Shown here piece after piece: positions 31,384 through 37,190 of a DNA stretch of 37,190 nt. Position numbers and translations under genes: made by a program. The number at the start of each line of letters is the position of its first letter. Position 1 is the first letter of the stretch. Source of the DNA: JBFLYZ01 sp040756415. Its GTDB lineage: Bacteria; Bacteroidota; Bacteroidia; JADZBD01. The DNA lies in assembly GCA_040756415.1 (NCBI GenBank), contig JBFLYZ010000037.1:1-37190 (forward strand), written 5' to 3'. The notes beneath the pieces were generated by a model. It had not been told where the DNA came from. It was given only the letters and a program-made list of their open reading frames with translations, and ran no database searches.

Positions 31384-34300
31384 TTAGTTTTTAACTATTT
31401 TTTCAACAGTTTGCTGGCCGCTTTCTAATGTTACTTTCAGGAAGTATATTCCTGCCGGGTATGTTGAGATGTCTACCTCTGCTTTTAAAAACCCGGTCTG
31501 GAAATCAAGCAATCGGGCGCCAATGGAATTATACATAGTGACCCATTTGATCTCGCTTTCTGCCTGTATCGTTAGCGTACCGTTATCAACCGGATTGGGA
31601 TAGACAATAGTATTTTCGATACCCATCGAAGGCTCATTTTGCCCAACACATAAATTGACATTAACGACTGTATCACTAAGAGAACCAGCAGAGCATCCGT
31701 TACCAGCAAGTACGCTTATTATGCCGACAGTAGGTATTGAAAAATTAACGGTTATTGAGCTGGTACCCTGGCCAAACAGAATAGTAGCTCCAGATGGAAC
31801 TGTCCATGAATAGTAGGCGGCATTGGGAATAGCGCTCACCGAATAGGTATAGTTATTAGGTCCCGTGCATATGGTCGTAGGACCACTTATAATACTTTGG
31901 GCGGTTACGGGGTTATTGCACAACGAATAGCGAAGAACAAAAACATCACTTCCATCATCCACGTTGCCCGTGCCGCATACGTAACAGCTACCGTCTCCGG
32001 TACTCAGTATGCGTGATGCGGCCTCATTCGTATTGAATCCGTCATCAAAGAAGAGGGTGTCTATATAATTTCCTCCTGTGTCGTAGATCAATGTGACAAA
32101 GTCCTGGTTGCTTCCGGGCCGTACACAGGATCCAGTAACAAATACTTTTCCCTGGTAATAAAAGATATCCCTTCCGGATTCATTGGTGTTTCCCAATGAA
32201 AACACATTGCTCCACTCGGTATTGCCGGCACTGTCGTATTTTAGTGTGGCCAGATCAGATAGCGTACCATCGGAAAGCATACCTGTTACATAAACATTTT
32301 CCGAACTGTCGGCAGCTATCCCCCAAGCATAGTCATAAAACCCGCTACCGCTGAAGGTTCTGAACCACTGTACACTGCCCAAAGAATTGATTTTCATGGT
32401 TAGCATATCTCCACTAAAAGCATAGGTTCCGCTGATATAGGCAGTGCCATTTGCTGTCACGAGGATGTCTGTAGGGATCTCAGAACTGCTGCCCGTTGCG
32501 GTAAAAGTGGTTGTGAACAGTACATTTCCTGAGCTGTCGTATTTACAGAGTATAAGGTCACGGTCGGTTGAAAGAGTAGTGATGAATCCGGCAGTATATA
32601 TATTGCCAGCCGAATCCAATTCGACCAGCAACGCTTCATCATTATAGTTGCCGGAAGAGCTGATCGTATCAAGCCATATAAGATTACCTGAAGGACCATA
32701 TTTAAGCAAAATAAAATCACTAGCCGCCAAAGAAGAATAGTAAGACGATCCGGCTACATAAGCATTGCCCGCTTGATCGCATACAATGTCAGATCCTTTA
32801 TCTGCGAAATTCTGTGGCCCCGAAAAGTTCTGTGACCAGAGTAAAGTGCCGCTCGGATCATATTTTAAGATGACCATATCATAGCCTGTGCCCAAGGAGT
32901 CGGTTTTATTTGTGCCGGTAACATAACAGTTTCCATTGGGATCTAACGTTATGGCATTGCCTTTCTCAATGGTATTGTAGGGGCTGCCGAATGTACGATA
33001 CCACTGGAGGATCCCGCTGGAGTCATACTTGAGTGTAAGGATGTCAGATTGAAAACTCGAGCTGGTAAGAAAGCAATGCCCAGTGATATAAATATTGCCA
33101 ATGGAATCAGAGACCGCATCATTCAGAATGTCTGCTTTGTTGAGGACGTCTCCGTAAGTTTGATTCCACATCATGGTGCCAGCGCTCGTATATTTAATTA
33201 TTCCGAGGTCAAGATCACCAGTGGCTGGGAGCGCTATACCAAGTGTATATATATGATTGGTATTATCAATAGCCAGCGAGGTAGGTATGTCGGAGTAATT
33301 TGGGCTGAAAGTAAAGGGCTGAGACCAAAGCATGCTTCCGGAAATGCCGTTATATTTCTTTGTCACGTAATCCCAGTCGGTGCCTGAAATTATGGTTCTG
33401 GCAGCTACAATGGCATCATAGTTCGCGTCTAAAGCCAGGCTATAAGGGTAATCAGACGGATTGTTGTTTATGGCAACCCATTGCTGCCCACCATTAAAGT
33501 CATACCGTATAACGGTAAGTCCGAGCGGATTGTTAGAACTGGTGCTATTCCTCAGTAGTATATTAATACCGCCTGAAGGAGATACGGCCATTGAATGAAA
33601 ATTATCCACATCCGTTCCATTACCGGGGTAAAAATCTGTCCATAATACATTACCATTATGGTCGAGCCGCTTTATATACACATCGGTCGTATTTACCGCA
33701 GTATCACCGCTTACAATGATCGTATTCGTATCTATGCATGCGACACTGAATGCGGCTCCTGTATTCCTGCTCCACCTCAAGTTACCCATTGGATCATAGC
33801 TTATCAGAATACCGGTATTGCCGATTGTGCCGGCCACATACACATTGCCCAGGAGATCATTACATATATCATTGCCTGTTTCGATCCCCGGATAGGTATA
33901 AGTGACACTCCACAACAGGTTCCCATTAGTGTCATATTTTAACGTAGCCATATCTGTTCCGGATGAGCCAGTCATAAAACCGGTAACAAATACATTCCCG
34001 TTCTGATCAACGTAGATAGCCTTACCCCGATCAGAATTATTCCCGGTAAGTAATAAATGAGTTCTCAACCAGACCGGATTTCCGGATGGATCGTATTTGG
34101 CCACCACTATATCCATGGCTCCGGCAATGGTTTGTGCCTTGCCAGTAAAGTAAATGTAACCGTTACTGTCAACGACCATATCGTCTAAATAATCTCCATT
34201 TGAGTTACTGCTTCCATTGTAGGTCGACTTCCAAAGTATAGTCCCGCTGCTATCGGTTTTCATTAAAAAAATATTCCGGCCGTCATTTCCCCCGATGATA

Positions 34301-34488
34301 ATATTTCCTGTATTATCGCAGAACGACCTTGCCGGTTCTTCTCCAGTAAGAGGGATCTGGGTGGGATGATTGAATTGGCTGACCCATTGCTGCGATACCT
34401 GGGCAGTCAAAGGGCTGAGCCAAGAGTTCAAAACAATGGCCAATCCAAAACCGAAATTGTGATGGCGCAAATTGATCATATTCAACAT
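31384..34488 (-). CDS. SBBP-repeat (beta-propeller) T9SS cargo protein with PKD-like and type A sorting domains
   Basis: The 1034-residue product has a signal sequence (about 1-30, ending SPLTAQ). About sixteen SBBP-type repeats span roughly 50-870, each with the pattern D-x-x-G-N-x-Y-V-T-G ... D-x-x-x-L-K-Y-D-x-x-G-x-x-x-W. A PKD/Ig-like domain (about 875-955, with YYSWTVPSGA) and a type A T9SS tail (about 957-1034, with VYPNPVDNG, GIYFLKV and a final EKIVKN) follow. Such repeats form beta-propellers; with sixteen repeats two propellers are likely. Export through the T9SS to the cell surface is inferred from the tail; the binding target is unknown. Its ATG is four bases after the stop of the Kelch gene, so the two are co-transcribed. 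Composition is more AT-rich than most of the window. An in-frame ATG three codons later is possible. Confidence 0.9.
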   Translation of the reverse strand: MLNMINLRHHNFGFGLAIVLNSWLSPLTAQVSQQWVSQFNHPTQIPLTGEEPARSFCDNTGNIIIGGNDGRNIFLMKTDSSGTILWKSTYNGSSNSNGDYLDDMVVDSNGYIYFTGKAQTIAGAMDIVVAKYDPSGNPVWLRTHLLLTGNNSDRGKAIYVDQNGNVFVTGFMTGSSGTDMATLKYDTNGNLLWSVTYTYPGIETGNDICNDLLGNVYVAGTIGNTGILISYDPMGNLRWSRNTGAAFSVACIDTNTIIVSGDTAVNTTDVYIKRLDHNGNVLWTDFYPGNGTDVDNFHSMAVSPSGGINILLRNSTSSNNPLGLTVIRYDFNGGQQWVAINNNPSDYPYSLALDANYDAIVAARTIISGTDWDYVTKKYNGISGSMLWSQPFTFSPNYSDIPTSLAIDNTNHIYTLGIALPATGDLDLGIIKYTSAGTMMWNQTYGDVLNKADILNDAVSDSIGNIYITGHCFLTSSSFQSDILTLKYDSSGILQWYRTFGSPYNTIEKGNAITLDPNGNCYVTGTNKTDSLGTGYDMVILKYDPSGTLLWSQNFSGPQNFADKGSDIVCDQAGNAYVAGSSYYSSLAASDFILLKYGPSGNLIWLDTISSSGNYNDEALLVELDSAGNIYTAGFITTLSTDRDLILCKYDSSGNVLFTTTFTATGSSSEIPTDILVTANGTAYISGTYAFSGDMLTMKINSLGSVQWFRTFSGSGFYDYAWGIAADSSENVYVTGMLSDGTLSDLATLKYDSAGNTEWSNVFSLGNTNESGRDIFYYQGKVFVTGSCVRPGSNQDFVTLIYDTGGNYIDTLFFDDGFNTNEAASRILSTGDGSCYVCGTGNVDDGSDVFVLRYSLCNNPVTAQSIISGPTTICTGPNNYTYSVSAIPNAAYYSWTVPSGATILFGQGTSSITVNFSIPTVGIISVLAGNGCSAGSLSDTVVNVNLCVGQNEPSMGIENTIVYPNPVDNGTLTIQAESEIKWVTMYNSIGARLLDFQTGFLKAEVDISTYPAGIYFLKVTLESGQQTVEKIVKN

Positions 34489-34492
34489 ATGC

Positions 34493-36964
34493 TTATTGTA
34501 TCACTATTTTTTGAACCACCTCCCGGCCGTTGGCTTGCTGGATTTTCACGAAGTAGATACCATTGGGTAAATCGCGCAGATTGATTTCCTGAGAAGTTTC
34601 AAATTCCTTATGATAGTAGACAGCATTGCCTAATACATCCGTGACAGAAAGGTTATTCACGCTTTGTAGTGAATCAAGTTCTATAGTAAAAATACCTGAG
34701 CTTGGATTAGGATATACATTCAGTAAATTTTCTTGCTTAAGCGGGTTATATCCGGTTGTAATCGATCCTCCTGTAAAACGCCAAAAATCACTTTTATAAT
34801 TCCCATCATATCCCGCTCCCACATAGCCATTATTTCCTATTGTAAATGCAACCGCATTATAGCGGCCTGTGCCCGGGAAATCCGTTTGTTTGAACCAGGT
34901 ATCCGATGCGGGATCGTATTGCCAGATCGCTTTTTTATAGCTTGGAGTATTGAATCCGGTACCGATGAATCCCTGGCCGTTCACGGATAGGCCTACTGCC
35001 CCATAGATCGCCCCTCCGCCATAACTGGCTTTTTGGGCCCAGGTATTGACCGCAGGATCATATTCCCAGAATAAATTGCCACCGTTGAACTGGCCGGTAC
35101 CGGCATAGCCTTTATTGCCAATTGCGAATCCAACTGCCTGTACGCCTCCGTTACCTGGTATATCCGCTTTTTGTGCCCAGGTATTGGTATTTTGGTCCCA
35201 TTCCCAGAGATCGTTCTTGATCGTAGCGTTCAGGCTGTCTCCCAGGCCCACGTAGGCCCTGGTTCCGATAGCAAACGAAACTACGCCTAATCGCTTTCCT
35301 CCTCCGTAATTGGCTTTTTGAATCCAGTTATTCAGTACCGGATCATACTCCAAGAGATCCTCATAATGACCATTGTTCATTACGTCATATGAGCCGTTTC
35401 CCACGTATCCTTTACTACCGATAGAAAAGCCTGTTGCAAAGCAACGCGGCAGGCCGAGGTTTGCTTTCTGCGTCCAGGCATTTGCGGCCTGATCGTATTC
35501 CCAAAGATCATCGCGGTAAGAAAGAGGGCCGTCCTCTCCCGTTGCCACATAACCTTTGTTACCTACCGAAAAAGCGGCAGCCAAGTGTCGTGCTGTGCCG
35601 CCAAAATTGGCCACAGAGGTCCAGGTGATGGGGGAAACGGAGGGCAGGGTAACGCATATATTGAACAGGTTAGAGCCGCTACCCGCTCCCGAATGATATA
35701 CACGGACGTAATACGTTGCACCCAGGTTCAGATCCGTGGCATAAAAACTTTCGGTAGCCCCGTTGCCTCCGGAATTGCCGCATGCCACACTCGACATTGA
35801 ATTATCTAAAACTTCTACAACAGCATCATAAGAAGAGGAAGGGGCCACTGTAATAATAGCCGATGTAACTACCGAAGATGAAGTGAATTTATACCAGACA
35901 TCGTCATCCGGATTTCCACCGCAATTGGCAGGAAGACTTGCCGTAGCGTCAAAAGAGGTGCCGCTGGTAAACGAGCATAATGAGTTCGGTGTTAAAGTAA
36001 CAGCCGATAAGCTATTATCATTCGCAGGCGCATTGGGACTGAATTCCCAAAAATCAGAAAGATAAATAGGGGTCACATTGCTATAGCCGGTTCCTATATA
36101 TCCTTTGGTTCCTATTGAAAAACATTCCGCACCGGCTCTCGGAAGTCCGGTAAAATTCGCTTTGGGGATCCAGGTATTAGTAGCCTGATCCCATTCCCAA
36201 ATATCAGTATAGTAATTATTACCATTATTGCCAAGGCCGCAGTATCCTTTTGTGCCGATCGAAAAGGCAATGGCATTAGCACGGATAGCCGCTGGCAGAT
36301 TTGTCTTTTGTATCCATGTATTAGTTCCCGGGTCATATTCCCAAAAATCATTTTGAAAAGCAGTTCCGTCATAGCCGGTACCTATGTATCCTCTGCCACC
36401 TAGCGAAAAGCTGAATACTCCTCCACGGTTTCCGCCTCCATAATTGGCTTTTTGGCTCCAGGTGTTCGTGGACTGGTTCCACTCCCAGAAGTCCTGCATA
36501 TAATTGGAGCCGTTATATCCTGTACCTGCGTAACCCTTAGTACCTATGGAAAAAGCGGTAGCCTGAAGTCTTGCGAAACCAGGAAAATTACCTATCCATG
36601 TCCAAGTGTTAGTTGCCTGATCCCATTCCATAAAATAATTCATGTATCCAAATGTGGCATCACGTCCAAAAACAACATACCCTTTATTTCCAATAGAAAA
36701 TGCCGAAGCTCCATCCCAGGGCCCGCCTATAAAATTCGCTTTTTGCGACCAGGTATCGGTGCTTTGATCCCATTCCCAGAAGTCAGATGTATTGGTCGAT
36801 GTGCCTACATAACCAGTTCCAATATAGCCTTTTGTTCCAATGGAAAAGCCTATTGCGCCCGATCTGCCGAGCCCGCCACAATTCGCTTTTTGGTTCCAAA
36901 CGCCCTGGGCAAATACCGGAAAGTGAGCTGCCAGGAAAAGAAGGAATGAGGTACTCAATTTCAT
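34493..36964 (-). CDS. Double six-bladed Kelch propeller T9SS cargo protein
   Basis: The 823-residue product has a signal peptide (1-20, PVFAQ). Six Kelch-like repeats follow (about 21-309), with the pattern AFSIGTKGYIGTGY ... DFWEWDxxTNTWxQKAN. Residues about 313-440 resemble a PPC-type beta-sandwich (DDDVWYKFTSSS ... YYVRVYH). Six more Kelch-like repeats span about 447-732. A type A sorting domain ends the protein (about 745-823: NVYPNPSSG, NGIYFVKIQ, and final KIVIQ). A short strand before each propeller (VWNQKAN, ITWTSVAN) fits closure of the ring by the N-terminal strand. Six blades per set suggests two complete propellers. Surface display by T9SS is inferred; ligand unknown. It is the first gene of the unit with promoter 36985-37015 and is lower in GC than the window average. 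Confidence 0.92.
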   Translation of the reverse strand: MKLSTSFLLFLAAHFPVFAQGVWNQKANCGGLGRSGAIGFSIGTKGYIGTGYVGTSTNTSDFWEWDQSTDTWSQKANFIGGPWDGASAFSIGNKGYVVFGRDATFGYMNYFMEWDQATNTWTWIGNFPGFARLQATAFSIGTKGYAGTGYNGSNYMQDFWEWNQSTNTWSQKANYGGGNRGGVFSFSLGGRGYIGTGYDGTAFQNDFWEYDPGTNTWIQKTNLPAAIRANAIAFSIGTKGYCGLGNNGNNYYTDIWEWDQATNTWIPKANFTGLPRAGAECFSIGTKGYIGTGYSNVTPIYLSDFWEFSPNAPANDNSLSAVTLTPNSLCSFTSGTSFDATASLPANCGGNPDDDVWYKFTSSSVVTSAIITVAPSSSYDAVVEVLDNSMSSVACGNSGGNGATESFYATDLNLGATYYVRVYHSGAGSGSNLFNICVTLPSVSPITWTSVANFGGTARHLAAAFSVGNKGYVATGEDGPLSYRDDLWEYDQAANAWTQKANLGLPRCFATGFSIGSKGYVGNGSYDVMNNGHYEDLLEYDPVLNNWIQKANYGGGKRLGVVSFAIGTRAYVGLGDSLNATIKNDLWEWDQNTNTWAQKADIPGNGGVQAVGFAIGNKGYAGTGQFNGGNLFWEYDPAVNTWAQKASYGGGAIYGAVGLSVNGQGFIGTGFNTPSYKKAIWQYDPASDTWFKQTDFPGTGRYNAVAFTIGNNGYVGAGYDGNYKSDFWRFTGGSITTGYNPLKQENLLNVYPNPSSGIFTIELDSLQSVNNLSVTDVLGNAVYYHKEFETSQEINLRDLPNGIYFVKIQQANGREVVQKIVIQ

Positions 36965-36984
36965 GTTGGTCGGTGTTATACTGA

Positions 36985-37015
36985 TAAAAGTAGTAAATAC
37001 AGCTTAAAAAACAAA
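36985..37015 (-). promoter_or_regulatory. Bacteroidota-type promoter for the two cargo genes
   Basis: On the minus strand TTTG (37012-37015), a 19-base spacer, then TACTTTTA (36985-36992), which differs from TAnnTTTG only at the last base. The start codon at 36964 lies about 20 bases downstream. Confidence 0.55.
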
Positions 37016-37154
37016 CAAAGGGATTTCAGGTTCACTCTTTTATACAGCAGAGCAGATATTAAATAAACAAAAATGCTAAAACAGGTCTTCACTAGTGTAA
37101 GTGTAGAGATTATTATACCGATGGACTTTGCCGTTGCCCGGGTTTTAAGACCAT

Positions 37155-37178
37155 AAAAAAGCGGGCCGGAGCCCGCTT
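37155..37178 (-). terminator. Minus-strand terminator of a gene lying beyond the right edge
   Basis: AAGCGGGC (37159-37166) pairs with GCCCGCTT (37171-37178) around a 4-base loop. On the minus strand the stem runs into TTTTTT. It should end a minus-strand gene whose coding part is outside the window. Confidence 0.75.
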
Positions 37179-37190
37179 GTGTGCAACAGC

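Noticed and set aside
37073..37156. 27-codon plus-strand frame starting at ATG 37073 near the right edge
   Set aside because: No ribosome-binding site, no recognisable features, and the neighbouring hairpin ends transcripts on the opposite strand.

Overview
The window comes from a member of the Bacteroidota, most likely a free-living Chitinophagales/Sphingobacteriales/Cytophagales-type bacterium. This rests on type IX secretion (T9SS) cargo with type A and type B C-terminal sorting domains, SprB-type repeats, a PorT/SprT-like T9SS protein next to a UbiE/MenG methyltransferase, DUF4476 and DUF3857 proteins, a DivIC/FtsB protein, and promoters of the TTTG-N19-TAnnTTTG type. Most of it is moderately GC-rich and gene-dense. 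I see no rRNA, tRNA, CRISPR array, transposase or phage gene.

Layout. 1-2030: 3' part of a membrane-anchored TPR/SpoIIE (PP2C-type) phosphatase. 2031-4750: a CPBP-type membrane protein, an unrecognised membrane-anchored protein and an MFS drug-type exporter. 4843-8914: a large SprB/PKD adhesin-like T9SS cargo, then a small exported DUF4476 protein behind four phased 21-bp repeats. 8971-14195 (minus strand): a tightly packed unit read aspartate-type aminotransferase, heptose-7-phosphate kinase, UbiE/MenG, PorT-like protein, FAD dehydrogenase. 14264-14722: a small MORN-like exported protein, divergent from 14827-16934, a membrane protein plus a stand-alone acyl-CoA (methylmalonyl-CoA) mutase catalytic subunit. 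16935-17482: non-coding gap. 17483-19643: a small T9SS cargo, DivIC/FtsB, and a YafK-like L,D-transpeptidase-fold enzyme.

19713-26961 is a three-gene unit: a 1108-residue TPR plus ~30-unit MORN_2 repeat protein, a DUF3857/transglutaminase-fold protein with an intact Cys-His-Asp triad, and a paralogue in which that triad is lost. 27022-31164 (minus) is a 1380-residue cytoplasmic TPR/4xGAF/SpoIIE phosphatase. 31289-36964 (minus) is a lower-GC pair of T9SS cargo genes (an SBBP-repeat protein and a double Kelch propeller), followed by an orphan 3' end of a third cargo gene that still has its terminator.

The common themes are export and surface display (T9SS apparatus protein plus four cargo genes), envelope building (heptose for LPS, quinone methylation, cell-wall enzyme, division protein) and two related SpoIIE-type phosphatases with different input modules. 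The most novel-looking features are the MORN-repeat/transglutaminase/pseudo-transglutaminase unit, the orphan sorting-domain tail, and the phased 21-bp repeats.
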